A DNA stretch of 64,000 bases from Muraenolepis orangiensis (Eukaryota; Chordata; Actinopteri; Gadiformes; Muraenolepididae), in contig CM051005.1 in the NCBI GenBank assembly GCA_027704905.1, positions 33,003,873-33,067,872 of the forward strand. The letters run 5' to 3'. This document shows positions 1 to 11,104 of the stretch, in pieces (position 1 is the stretch's first letter; each line of letters opens with the position of its first letter). A program made the position numbers and the translations under genes. The notes beneath the pieces were generated by a model that did no database searches, was not told the DNA's origin, and saw only the letters and a list, made by a program, of their open reading frames with translations.

Positions 1-10
1 GCTTCATCAC

Positions 11-1301
11 CTGGATCGCAGTCTTGTTGTTGGAGGCCAAAAACACGTTGAAGCGGAAGGTGTGGAGCTCCTTGTACACCAGCACCACCCCGTGGTGCTT
101 CACATGCGGACTGCTCTGAATGATGGGACCCACTTCAGAGAGAGAGGACACGCGAGAGCGAACGTGGCTGGCAGAGAAGTCCACCGTCGGCTCAATGCGG
201 CTGTCCTTGTCTACAAGCAACACACTGAACCCCGGGTCACATTTGAGGTCTGGGGAAACGTAAGCGTAACATAACGTTATTTTGGCATATTGGGAAATGA
301 CAGTAGCCAGTATGTGCATAGAAGCTCATAAGTCATAATCATGAATCCAGATTGCATTTTAAGAATACAAGCATCTTGTAAAATGTGAAAATTATAGGAT
401 TACTTAGGTGGGAGCTTTATGATGGAACGTCCTTTCAAAAATTCTACGTAAATACTGTAATTCAAATATTCGACAAATTGCATTGCTTTCATTAGGTTTT
501 TTTGCGTCACTAAAATAACAATTCAATTCTAAATCAGTTCTTCATTCAAATGTTCAAAACATATTGGGACAATATCAAATTGTGAGCCAAATAGTATCAA
601 ATGTTATGGGGAGCTGAGGGAGTGAGCCCAATTTGAAACCAAGAAATGTATTTCCATTTTCTCCACAGTTGAATTGTGTTCAACAGCAAGACACAGGGAG
701 TGTGGGAACTGGATCAACTTGAGCACAGATGCATCCTTGTTGACCACGTCCACATCTAAAATGGGTCCGGCACATTTCCAGTGTCCTGAGTCCTGGAGGA
801 ATGTGCCGAATTTGGACCAGGACAGGACCGAGTAGCGCACCAGAGCCTGCTCTGATACTTCAAACACCAGGCCTGTAACCCAACACTCATAGGTACCCTC
901 GCTTTCCAGCTTAAAAAAACAGACAACTAGAGACAGAAGGCAGAACCCCCCCCCATCAGAGACGACTTCAGCCTCTTCAGTCATCCGAGTCAGTCGGCCC
1001 TAGAATCAGTGGGTTTGTCCCGTAGTGGGTAAGAGCCTTTAGAGTAACGGCGTACTATAAAACTTGAATACAGTCACACTACTCACCTTCATCCTCTTCA
1101 TCAAATTCTGCTCTGGCGTCTGGCAAAAAAAGACAAAAGAAGAAGGGAGGGTGAGAAGGAGGTACAGATAGTCCTGAAGGTAGCATAACAAAGAAGAGCC
1201 AAGACTCTTACCAGAATATGTGTCAGAATCAGAATCGTCCTCCCCTTCATAAGAGCTTTCCAGACACAACGTGCTTTTTGTGTCTTTTGTGCGACCTGTC
1301 C
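11..1301 (-). pseudogene. FIIND domain gene, copy A (NLRP1/CARD8-like), damaged
   Basis: The pieces on the minus strand are: an acidic exon at 1212-1301 (reads GEDDSDSDTYS), a 33-bp acidic exon at 1087-1119 (DARAEFDEEDE), a ZU5-like exon at about 684-910 (TGLVFEVSEQALVRYSVLS) and a UPA-like exon at 11-249 (VGPIIQSSPHVKHHGVVLV), which ends in a GT donor at 9-10. FIIND is the autoproteolytic domain of NLRP1 and CARD8, which are inflammasome sensors. Compared with copy B, the donor after the ZU5 exon (682-683) reads TT instead of GT. The two short exons that precede ZU5 in copy B are absent, and the ZU5 acceptor has changed. I read this as a pseudogene, although a cryptic donor could rescue it. 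Later exons would lie before position 1. The domain call rests on residue patterns by eye. Confidence 0.6.
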
Positions 1302-1857
1302 CTGTGAAAAGGTGATCAATCAAACTCTGAAATGTCTGCAAACACCTCCTCAAACCAATCATTGCTTATTTCAATATAAATTGAAGGCCACAGGGGACTC
1401 TGAGGGTGTTTTCACACTTGGTCCCTTTCAGCCTCCAAAACAAACTCAGAGCGATGAGTCAGCATTTTTTGTGCATATGTGAACACTCCAACGAACGAAC
1501 TCAGACCCCTGCAACCTGTGCATTGTGAACACAAAGCGCCCGGATTCTCTACATTCTGGGCTTACCGTAGACATCGTCTTTGGTTTTCTCTGTCTGTAAG
1601 CCATCAGCCTTTCTCAACAATATTCTGACATTGCAGGCGAAATACATTGCATAAAATAAAAAACTTAAGCTACAACTTATCATGAATCACAAATGACCAC
1701 ATCACTACACACTACACACATTTTCAGTTGGTTGAGTGAAGCGGTTCGATTAAGCTGGAAGAAATAGTGCCGCCTCAATGACGGGCAGCGCCAAGGGTTT
1801 CATAAGCAGAGGGCAAACCCCCAATGTTCAAACCACTCACTGCTTCCTTCACAGGGG
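1302..1857. other. No gene recognised
   Basis: AT-rich spacer between the acidic exons of FIIND copy A and the hAT-like fragment. I see no exon with a matching splice phase and no repeat of known class. Confidence 0.4.
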
Positions 1858-1990
1858 CACTGGTTGAAAAGACGCTACAGAAAGAACTTTCAGATGTAGT
1901 GGACAGAGTGGTGGACATTGTTCATTTCATCAAGGCGTGGCCATTAGAGACGTGTCTGTTTTTCGAGTAGTATGCAATGAAATGGGTCAG
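1858..1990 (+). pseudogene. hAT-type transposase-like fragment, copy 1
   Basis: The plus strand after a cttcacag acceptor encodes ALVEKTLQKELSDVVDRVV and then HFIKAWPLETCLFF, ending at an early in-frame stop. The pattern DVVDRVVxIVxFIKxxPLxxxLF is typical of the ZBED5/FAM200-like, hAT-derived transposase family that is common in vertebrates. Only this short piece remains. A longer copy with the same flanks is at 8037-8262, so the fragment was duplicated together with the neighbouring FIIND exons. Confidence 0.6.
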
Positions 1991-2624
1991 AAAAAGCATG
2001 CCTTGTTCAGGCTGTTCTCATAAACGATACATAGGATTCCCTACGAAAAAACAGTGCACTTTGTTTCTACGAAACGTACGTATCAACCCGGTGCACATGC
2101 GCAAACTTCTGCAGCTATAATGTCAAGCACAGTCACGTTTTCTTGTAATCTCGGTGGAAAATGTAATAGATAGATAGATTGTTTCAGCATTATAATATGT
2201 GTTGATAACATTTCTAGTCAGAAATGTGTGTTTTACTCTCACATGCTTTGTTCAGTGAATTTATACAATCTTTAGTTTTTGAGTTATTACGAAGATTTGT
2301 TCAGGTTTCTATCGTTGCTATGGACCCTGATATCACTGCCGCCTTATTGTTCTGTTACGTTTATTATTTAAGTTTATTTTTGTATGTGTATGACTAATCC
2401 GTTGGATTGCAGCGGCACTGAGCTGCATTGTCTCGTTCGGAAAACACATTATATGTTAAAAAAATATATAAACAACAGTATTAACACAAATAGATCGAGG
2501 GACGAGACCCGGACGTGTGTAAAGAACTACAATTTGCAGTGTGCTTTGTCACACGTTTTGTCGTTCTAATGTGTTTTCCCTATTATGTGAAATTGTTACC
2601 ATGAATCTTGCCTACTTATTATAG
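1991..2624. other. No gene recognised
   Basis: AT-rich sequence with a short GATA microsatellite near 2168. I see no coding signal or named repeat. Confidence 0.4.
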
Positions 2625-3262
2625 AGTTGACTTGCTGGGAAACACACTGGCATGGTCAGATTTGATCTTTCTTATTTGTAGGAGGGTGAAATCATGTTTT
2701 TTACAGGTTGTGACCCTGCTGAGTGACGCCCCCAATTGGGTTGCCCTTGCTTATGGTAGTAGAGGTCAATATCTTTCCAAAACCGTTGATCCCATGTCTG
2801 TAGCACGTTGTTTGGCTTTCCTGTAAGCCTTCAAATGTGGCACAGGTTCCAGGTTTAAAGGGCACCCCTGAGGAGCAGGATTCCCCCACACCTTACAATC
2901 TTATTATAGGGTTTACTGGCCGGGAAACACACTGGCGTGGTCAGATTTGATCTTTCTTTTTAAACACACTGGCGTGGTCAGATATGATCTTTCTTTTTAA
3001 GAGGGTGAAATTTAAGTGAAATTAAGTGAAATATAAGTTTTCTTTTTAAGAGGGTGAAACTCTTTGTAAGTGGGTGAAATCTTTTTTTTTTACACGTTGT
3101 GACCCTGCTGAGTGACGCCCCAAATTGTTTTGCCCTTGCTTATGGTAGTAGACGTCAATATCTTTCCAAAACCGTTGACCCCATGTCTGTAGCACGTTTT
3201 TTCAAAGGTGGCACAGGTTCCAGGTTCAAAGGGCACCCCTGAGAAGCAGGAACCTCCCACGC
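2625..3262. repeat. Imperfect tandem duplication, about 300 bp twice
   Basis: The block at 2625-2900 (gttgtgaccctgctgagtga, then gtagcacg, then ggcacaggttccaggtt) recurs at 2912-3262 in the same order and orientation. A smaller nested duplication of cactggcgtggtcaga lies near 2930-3000. No coding potential is convincing. Confidence 0.75.
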
Positions 3263-4100
3263 CTTTCATACTCATCATGTTACTCTCTAGATCAAGATCT
3301 TTCCAATGATATCATCATGGTTGATCTACGACTAAGTTTAATTTTCATCTTGCTCCAAGCCAAGGCTACTTGCAGGTGTACTTTCTCTGAGCCTTTTAGG
3401 GCCAAGCTGGATCAAATCAGTCAAACATGTTTTAAGGGGTATGAATTGCCAAATGTGTTCAAGATATTGATGTTTGCCTTATGCACAGTCATACTTTTCA
3501 ATTTGGACCGGTTTAGACTCGATTTTATTGTTTAACATGCATATTTTCCAATTAAACTTAATATTACCACGTCTCAACCAGCCTGCAGAGGGCGCTAAAA
3601 TCCCAACCTACCTACCAACCAATCTAAACCTTAACATGTAAAACATAAAAATTCAATATTTGATATATATATATATATACGTGCGGGCGAACACAGCTAG
3701 CTCCATGCTAGCTGCCAAACGTTAGCTGCTGACCAACTGAGAAATGCGGTCCCAAACAACGAGGGCTAACTCCTCCAGGACAGCTAAGAGGCTGCCAGGG
3801 ATCTCAGTGGTCGATCAGCAGAGACACAATCCAGAAATATCCAAGTTAGAGGTTGGGGAATGAGTGTAGAGAGGGCTGCTATGCTGTGGTCCTAGCCAGG
3901 GCAGGCTAAACGCAGCAGGGACAAGCCGAGGAGGCCACTAGCTAGCAGCGAACCGGAGAGGTGGCGGTCTCAGCTGGAACCGCTCTTAATTAAGGTTGTG
4001 CTGTGCCTTCTTTACTTTTCTATTATTAAACATCATTTGGGGGATTATTCAAGGCAATGTAAAGCTCTCTAAATGTCTAAATTTCTTAAAAAAACTAAAA
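3263..4100. other. No gene; GC-richer block of unknown origin
   Basis: A short TA repeat at about 3665-3680 is followed by 3680-3985, which is rich in GCTAGC/GTTAGC motifs. These resemble the 5' leader of the LINE at 25740-25790, so this could be a LINE 5'-UTR remnant. No reading frame is convincing. Confidence 0.3.
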
Positions 4101-4104
4101 CTTT

Positions 4105-4490
4105 TGTATTTGGAATTAAACAACTGGTCTTAATTAAACTGGGTAAGACAGGCAAGACTGAATGTGTTTCCCTTTAATATCCCAGTGGCTTTTGTGGATT
4201 TTGCAAACCATGGATGGATTTCTACTAAAGACATATTTGGTTTGAAAGGGATATGCGTAATCTGTAAATTATCCATATTTAGATTTAGTTGTTTAATTCC
4301 AAATCTATCATTGTGCATTCAGAAGAAGAGTTCACTGGGTTCACATTTTTTATTAATTTCCAAAGACTTACTCAAAAACGAGTGCTGGAAGTTTGTCTAC
4401 ACAGATAAAGGAAAACCAACTTCTCTTCTGGAAGCACAATGATGAATTTGGAATTAAACAACTCGTCTAAATCTGGGTAAGACAGGCAAA
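4105..4490. repeat. Inverted-repeat (hairpin-forming) element
   Basis: An arm at about 4280-4328 (tttagttgtttaattccaaa) is the near reverse complement of 4424-4472 (tttggaattaaacaactcgt). A third direct copy of the motif lies at 4108-4158. The arms are about 45 bp with roughly 95 bp between them. It may be a MITE relic; I found no clear target duplication. Confidence 0.6.
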
Positions 4491-4701
4491 CACCAATATT
4501 CAAATATCTCGCCGTATCCCTTTATCCAGTATCCAGAAACGTAGGGAGGGAGGGAGCAGAGAGGGAGGGGACTTTTTCTTGAGTCTTTCACATCTCCAAC
4601 ATTTAAATAGCAAAAGTTGGCAAGTTTTCAGAAAATCCCCTTTAAAATGTAAAACATTGATACTGGTTGGGTTAGAACTACTGATTTCATTCCAACACCT
4701 T

Positions 4702-4874
4702 TCAAGGCTCACCAAACTTATCCGGGATCACTTCTCTACAGGCGTCCCCTCCGTTGCTCCGTTTCACTGAAGAGAAGAGGGATGTCATTGCTGGTGAAAC
4801 TTGCCGAATATTCCATATATATGAATGAAACAATAACAATCCAAACACCCACAGCACCACTAAGAAAACCGTAC
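4702..4874 (-). other. Open stretch with hydrophobic segment next to FIIND copy B
   Basis: Directly after the 4875-4922 exon the minus strand stays open past the GT donor and would read TVFLVVLWVFGLLLFHSYI, a plausible membrane segment, down to about 4702. If the donor were skipped, copy B would gain a membrane anchor. The donor gtacgg is good, so intron sequence is the simpler reading. Confidence 0.2.
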
Positions 4875-5135
4875 CTATGGTTCTTTTGCGTCTCTTCAGT
4901 TCCTTCTTTCCCTCCCAATCTCCTAGGGTTTGCCGAGAACAAGGATCATCACATAGTCTTACGAACCACAAAAAAAGAATAACAATTGTGCACATTGGTT
5001 ACCTTCTTTGATTGTCGCGATCCACAAAATCTCGTCCTCTGAGTCCTTGAGAAAAAATTTGAAAGGAGGATGCTCGGCGAAGGAAGCTTCAAAGAAGCCC
5101 TTCATCTCTGTTCCTTCAGTGCTGAACTCCATTTT

Positions 5136-5169
<34 letters not shown>

Positions 5170-7231
5170 AATAATGTTTCAATTACATGCAAATGAGAAT
5201 AAATGGGTTGCACAACACATACCGTGGGTTCAATCCGCCCTTCTGGCCGGCTTTCGAGCCAATAGAAATTCTCTACCAGCCGATAGGTTTCCGATTTTAA
5301 AAACTTGATGCAACGCTTGCCGGAAGAGAGCATCTGATTATCAATAGCCTGCACACACAGAAACAGGAAGTAGTAATATGCCAGATGTAAGTTAAGCAGT
5401 AGATCATTTGTGCCGGATCCTGCTGGAACTGGATCCGGGACCTCTCAAGTTTGAAACTGCCTGTTTACCCATTGCCGGTAAATTCTCTTCATTAGTTTAA
5501 ATGTATTCTTAATTAGGCCACCCCTTTACAGACGTGGCACTAGGAGACTTTTGCAAGTAATCTGTTTACCCGCATACTTTGGGTTGTAGTAGGCTACAAA
5601 CTTAGTCTAACCTAGCTCAATCTAGTCTTTCCTAGTCTAACCAAGCCCATTCTAGCCTAGTACTGTATAGTCTAGCCTAGTCCAGCCTAGCCCAGTTTAG
5701 CCTAGCCCAATTTAGTCAAGTCTGTCTCAGGCATACCATTAGTCTAAATCTAAAATCTGAAGGATATTGAATCCTCTTTATTTGTCACATACAGTACATG
5801 TACAAACACACGGCGAAATTGGTTTCTCTGCATTTAACCCATCCTAGTATTAGCAGCAGTGGGCAGCTATTGTACATACAGCGCCCAGGGAGCAGTGTAG
5901 GAGGTCCAGTGCCTTTCTCAAGGGCACCTTGGAAGTGCCCAGGAGGGGAACTGGCATGGTCCGTTTCAGGGACTTGAACCGGTGACTCTCCGGTTCCCAA
6001 GCCAAGTCCCATCAGCCAACCGACTGAGCTACTGCCCCCTATAATACTGACTATATCTAGTGACTCATTGGTTCTTTTCGCTTCATCACCTGGATCGCAG
6101 TCTTGTTGTTGGAGGCCAAAAACACGTTGAAGCGGAAGGTGTGGAGCTCCTTGTACACCAGCACCACCCCGTGGTGCTTCACATGCGGACTGCTCTGAAT
6201 GATGGGACCCACTACAGAGAGAGAGGACACGCGCCAGCGAACGTGGCTGGCAGAGAAGTCCACCGTCGGCTCAATGCGGCTGTCCTTGTCTACAAGCAAC
6301 ACACTGAACCCCGGGTCACACTTGAGGTCTGGGGAAACGTAAGCATAACATAACGTTATTTTGGCCTATTGGGAAATGACAGTAGCCAGTATGTGCATAG
6401 AAGCTCATAAGTCTGGAGAAATGCATGTGGAAGTAAAACAATAAAAATGACTACATTACTAGTACATTGCTCTATTGATGATTTTGTAATACAGATTGCA
6501 TGACAAATTGCATTGCTTTAATTTTTAAAATAACAATTAAATTCTAAATAAATTCTTCAAATATTGGGACAATATCAAATTGTGAACCAAATAGTATCAA
6601 ATGTTATGGGGAGCTGAGGGAGTGAGCCCAATTTCAAACCAAGAAATGTATTTCAATTTTCCCCACAGTCTGCTTGTGTTCTCACCAGCGAGACACAGGG
6701 AGTGTGGGAACTGGATAAACTTGAGCACAGACGCATCCTTTTTTATCACGTTCACTTTGAAAATGGGTCCAGCACATTTCCAGTGTCCTGAGTCCTGGAG
6801 GAACGTGGCGAATATGGACCCGGGCAGGACCGAGTAGCGCACACGAGCCTGCTCCGATACTTCAAACACCAGGCCTGTATCCGAACACTCATAGGTACCC
6901 TCGCCTTCCAGCACCACCCTAACACACACGCACAGACACACACACATACACACACAACATTTGAGCATTTCGTTTTTTGTGGTTAAGACCAGATGAATCG
7001 GACAACCCTATGGGACTGATGTCAAGACGTTTCACTCACTGGAATCTGCACTTAGAAATCTTGATTGGCGTAACCTTCTCATACTCAGGACTCTGTTTAA
7101 AAAAAACAGAAGCAAACAACAATAAAGAGGAACACAACTAAGTATCATCAATTTAAGGTTATTACATTTGTTGAAATTTACCTGCTTTACCGCTCTGCAT
7201 TTTTCACATTGTGACTTGAAGTTCATGTCCT
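4875..7231 (-). CDS. FIIND domain gene, copy B (NLRP1/CARD8-like), partial
   Basis: Seven minus-strand exons join in frame: 7182-7231 (EDMNFKSQCEKCRAVKQ), 7040-7092 (SPEYEKVTPIKISKCRF), 6686-6918 (ZU5, TYECSDTGLVFEVSEQ), 6090-6328 (UPA start, DPGFSVLLVDKDSRIEPTV), 5223-5348 (AIDNQMLSSGKRCIKF), 5003-5135 (FLKDSEDEILWIATIKEG) and 4875-4922 (DWEGKKELKRRKRTI). Every junction has AG and GT dinucleotides and compatible phases. Order and motifs follow the FIIND of NLRP1/CARD8, in which ZU5-UPA self-cleaves and the C-terminal fragment signals through a CARD. I see no CARD or PYD exon downstream and no NACHT or LRR upstream, so the gene is truncated or continues in exons I cannot recognise. The position aligned by eye to the self-cleavage site reads SLS rather than SFS. 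The family call is good; the full gene model is uncertain. Confidence 0.65.
5139..5166. repeat. CA microsatellite in FIIND intron
   Basis: About 14 CA units directly upstream (minus strand) of the acceptor of exon 5003-5135. Similar short CA tracts sit next to the ZU5 exon (6917-6957) and in the solo LTR (7386-7408). Confidence 0.9.
5600..5715. repeat. Degenerate TAGYCTAR tandem array
   Basis: About a dozen imperfect copies of tagtctaacc / tagcctagcc lie in the intron between the UPA exon and the next FIIND exon. Nothing indicates function. Confidence 0.75.
5764..6041 (-). mobile_element. tRNA-derived SINE
   Basis: The minus strand starts with a tRNA-like head: an A box reading TAGCTCAGTCGG (within 6018-6030) and a B box reading GGTTCAAGTCC (5970-5980). 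The body ends in a LINE-like tail, gacaaataaagaggattc. Such elements are transcribed by RNA polymerase III and copied by a partner LINE whose 3' end they share. It is inserted in an intron of FIIND copy B. Three shorter relatives lie at 31106, 48085 and 61732. Confidence 0.75.
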
Positions 7232-7329
7232 CTGTCAGGAAAAACCATAACTGTTAGTAACAAAACTGACACCATTGCTTGTGTAAAGCTTCCTTCCGAC
7301 TAGACAACTCGGGACAGAAGACAAACTTC

Positions 7330-7795
7330 TGTCACGGTTACGGTGGTTGGCAGGGGGCGTGGCCAAGCCACGTGCGCTGGCGGCGCACACACACACACAC
7401 ACACACACCTGTTTACGATCACATTGTCGAATTGCTAATAACCTCACCTGGGGTATATATACCTTGTCTATCCGTTACCCCAGCGTGAGGTCGTTACATA
7501 TACTGCACGTTCTCCCGTCTGTTCTGATCGCCCGGCGGCTGACTATCGGAGAGATAGTACGCACCCGTCGCCTGCCTACTACCCTGCCGGTACTTCGCAC
7601 CCGACATGCCGGTACCCTGACTCCTCCCCCGTCCCGGACTACTCGTCGGTCTACTACCTGCCGGTACTCCGCGGATCGTCCTCCCCGTGTACCCTTGTGT
7701 GTTGGGTGTGCTTTTGTGAGAATAAAGCCGTTCGTATCGCTCCACTGTGTCGTTGTCTGCGTTCGGGGTCCAACCCACTCCTCTCCATCGTGACA
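7330..7795 (+). mobile_element. Solo LTR, Ty3/Gypsy type
   Basis: The 466-bp sequence starts TGTCACGG and ends CGTGACA, so its ends are inverted repeats. It is flanked by perfect 5-bp direct repeats ACTTC (7325-7329 and 7796-7800). Inside are a TATATATA stretch near 7455, a polyadenylation signal aataaag near 7720 and a CA repeat. The end (ttcggggtccaacc) resembles the LTR end of the Gypsy element at 12777-16968. No internal region remains, as expected after LTR-LTR recombination. It lies just upstream (minus strand) of FIIND copy B exon 7182-7231. Confidence 0.85.
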
Positions 7796-8036
7796 ACTTC
7801 ATCAGTACACCACGTCTTGCCGTCAGGTGGGTGGTCCATACATACAAACAGTGAACGCACTCCAAGTTAATTACATTATTTTTCTTCCACTTGACCTCAA
7901 CATCCCATTGGCCGTTCTTGAACCTCAACCACCACTGATTGGTCTTGATCTTGAATCTCATTGGTTGGCTGTTGTGAGGGTTTCATAAGCAGAGGGCAAA
8001 CCCCCAATGTTCAAACCACTCACTGCTTCCTTCACA

Positions 8037-8262
8037 GGGGCACTGGTTGAAAAGATGCTACAGAAAGAACTTTCAGATGTAGTGGACAGAGTGGTGGACA
8101 TTGTTCATTTCATCAAGGCGTGGCCATTAGAGACGTGTCTGTTTTTCGAGTTATGCGAGGAAATGGGACAGAAAAAGCATGCCTTGTTGATACACACACG
8201 GTTGGCTTTTTCCGGGGGAAGGTTTTGGTCCGACTGTTGTGATAATAACACTAAACTTTCCT
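8037..8262 (+). pseudogene. hAT-type transposase-like fragment, copy 2
   Basis: An open 75-codon stretch after a cacag acceptor contains LSDVVDRVVDIVHFIKAWPL and FFELCEEMGQKKHALLIHT. This is the C-terminal dimerisation part of ZBED5/FAM200-type hAT-derived transposases. A near-identical but shorter copy is at 1858-1990. Downstream (8270-8400) are faint hAT-like remains with stops. It is no longer a functional transposase. Confidence 0.65.
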
Positions 8263-8738
8263 GATAGGAGAGACTTCTGCATATCCTGAATTGATTGCAG
8301 ATTTGCGATAGTGCGCAAAAAAGCCTTCTCTCATAACGACCACTTGTGTGCCCGTTAGCCGTAGGATGCATGGAGAGCAGTGGTCCCCAACCCCCGGGCA
8401 AACATAACATTATAGGCTATTTATGTGAAAAGTGCACCATGAGTTTAATATCCATTTCGACATTCAAAGCCATGGCCTCGCCAAGTGCCTGTCACGGTCA
8501 CTCGTCATGCTAAGACATGCTCTGAGTTTATGACATAACAAAGTCTCCAAAAAGAGCTTGTGTTTCCAAGGAGAACGTTATAAGCGGGACTTAAACCGAT
8601 GTCTCCAAACTTGTTGACCAGTTGATCTGTCAACAGCACCACAGAAACAAGTGCTCTGTTTTGGTCAGAGGTTTTAATTAACATAACAATTAAAAGGACA
8701 TTGTTATGTCTGGTCCTGGTGTCGTTGTGGACTTATGA
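8263..8738. other. No gene recognised
   Basis: Degenerate hAT-like tail followed by unclassified sequence up to the L2-like LINE. Confidence 0.35.
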
Positions 8739-11090
8739 ATGTATTTTTTTTACTGGAACAAAGGAGAGCGGGGGGAGGGGAGCCACCAGGCCCCGGGGGG
8801 CAACAACAAACGCGCCCGCAGGAGAGAGTCCAGTGGTGGCCTACTGGTTAGGACACGCCGGAGGCTATGGAAACTAGCCCTACCGAGCATTCTCCTCGCC
8901 AACGTCCAGTCTCTCGCAAACAAGTCCGACGAACTGAACTGTCGTATCGCCTCACAGCGGGACATCAGGGAGTGTTGTGCCATGATTTTTACGGAGACGT
9001 GGCTGACCTCCGTGATTCCTGACGAAGCAGTGCAACCACCGGGATTCTCTTTGTTTCGGACCGACAGAACAGCTGAGTCCACGGGGAAGAACAAAGGTGG
9101 GGGCGTATGCTGCTTGGTGAACAACAGCTGGTGTACGGACGTTCAGGTGCTTTCTCAACACTGCTCATCTAATCTGGAATTACTGACTATCAAGTGTCGT
9201 GCTTATTACTTGCGGGAAATCTCCGCTTCTCTCATGTCCGACCATACAGAACAAGACTCTTGATCACTGCTACACTACCATCAAGCATGCTTATCGCGCT
9301 GTTGCACGGCCGGCTTTCAGCAAATCAGACCACGCCTCTGTGCTTCTACTTCCCGCTTACAAGCTGAAGTTGAAGGCCACGGCCACAGTTGTAAAGAACG
9401 TGCGTCGCTGGACAGACGACACCTTACTGCACCTGCAGGGGGGCTAGAAATCACTGACTGGAGTGTATTCAAGACCACTGACCTTGATGTGTATGCAGAT
9501 CATGTCACAGCATACATTAACAGGCTAGTGGAGGAATGCATCCCGACCAGGTCTGTCCGCTCATTCCCGAACTGCAAACCATGGATGAATGCTGACATAC
9601 GGAAAAAACTTAAGGAACAGAGTACCGCTTTCACAACAGGCGACTTTAGCAGAGTCTAACCTGCCAGATGAACACGTTTTTTGCTCGCTTTGAAAGGGAC
9701 CATGAGCCGACCAACAACTTCAACACCCACCCAGAGGACTACATTCTACAACTGTCCAAGTCCGAGGTCCGCAGAACCTTCAGGAGGGTGAAGGCAGGGA
9801 AGGCAGCCGGCCCAGAGGGAGTTCCATCCCGCGTCTTTAAGACCATCGCCGACCAGCTGGCTCCTGTGTTCACCGACTTCTACAATGCATCACTACAACA
9901 GTCTGTCGTCCCAGCGTGCTTCAAAGCGACAACCATTGTGCCGTTACCCAAAAAGACCAAGGTAACATGCCTCAATGACTATCGTCCAGAAGTGCTTGGA
10001 GAAACTCGTAATGTCGCATATAAACTGTTCCATCCCAGAGTCCCTCGACCCACTCCAGCTTGCATACAGACCAAACAGGTCTGTAGATGACGCCATTTCC
10101 CTGGCACTACACACGGCCCTGCAGCACCTAGACAGGAGGGACACCTACGTCAGACTGCTGTTCATTGACTACAGCTCGGCGTCCAACACCATTGTTCCCT
10201 CCAAGCTCAAACTGAGGGACCTAGGTCTGGGAACCCCCATCTGTAACTGGATTATGGACTTCCTGACGGGCAGGCCTCAAGTGGTGAAGATTGGGAACAA
10301 CATCTCATCCACTCTGGTTCTCAACACCGGAGCACCCCAAGGCTGCTGCCTCAGTCCCCGGCTGTACACACATGACTGTACTGCCACACATAGAAATAAT
10401 CGGATTATCAAGTTTGCAGACGACACCAGTCATCGGCCTGATAAGTGAGGGCGACGAAACGGAGTACAGAGATGAGGTAGTCCAGCTGACACAATGGTGT
10501 GAGGACAACAGCCTTACACTGAATGTCAGCAAGACCAAGGAGCTCATCGTGGACTTCAGGAGCCACCGGCTCAACCATCAGCCTGGACGGGTCACCGGTG
10601 GAAGTCGCCAGCTGCTCCCGTTTCCTTGGACTACAGATTTCCGATGACCTGGCATGGACCCGCAACACAGAGGTCATGCTAAAGAAGGCACACCAGCACC
10701 TCTATGCTCTGCGGAGCCTCAGAAAAAGCGGATTAGGCCAGAGGTGGCTAGTGAACTTCTACCGTGGCACCGTAGAGAGTGTCCTGACGAATGGTGTCTC
10801 TGTGTGGTAAGGCAACACCACTGCATGGGACTAGAAAGCCATCCAGAAGGTCGTGAGGACGGCAAAGAAGATCATCAGGTGTGCACTTCCATGCATTGAG
10901 GAGATCTTTAGGACCAGATGTCGGAAGAAAGCCATGTCCATCATAAAGGACTTCAACCAGCCTGGGCACCATCTCTTCTCCCACCTACCGTCTGGTCGCC
11001 GGTTATGCAGCATCCGTACAAGGACTACCAGGTTTAAGGACAGTTTTTATCCACAGGCAGTGTGCCTACTTAACTGCTAGGAGTTCTGCC
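8739..11090 (+). pseudogene. Decayed L2-like LINE (endonuclease + reverse transcriptase)
   Basis: Three plus-strand frames carry one protein. 8739-9263 has the N-terminal apurinic endonuclease region (ANVQSLANKSDEL, FTETWL, GGGVCCLVNNSWC). 9668-10090 has the RT fingers (VKAGKAAGPEGVPSRVFK, then VPLPKKTK and NDYRP). 9975-10448 has the palm (FIDYSSASNTI, TGAPQGCCLSP, KFADDT), followed by frame-shifted thumb pieces up to about 11080. A large part of the endonuclease between 9200 and 9300 is missing. FADD and GAPQG are the conserved RT motifs. At least four frameshifts make it dead. The clade call (L2/CR1 superfamily) is from motif style only. Confidence 0.8.
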
Positions 11091-11104
11091 ACTTTCACTT
11101 TTAC

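Noticed and set aside
4500..4715. CARD exon downstream of FIIND copy B
   Set aside because: The 71-codon frame has no helical CARD pattern and no phase-1 acceptor; I could not support an effector domain here.
5970..6030. A true tRNA gene
   Set aside because: A and B boxes are present but the sequence does not form a complete cloverleaf and continues into a SINE body with a LINE-like tail.
7494..7961. 155-codon minus-strand frame with WWLRFKNGQWDVEVKWKKN
   Set aside because: It runs through the solo LTR, and the part outside shows no splice context or known domain.
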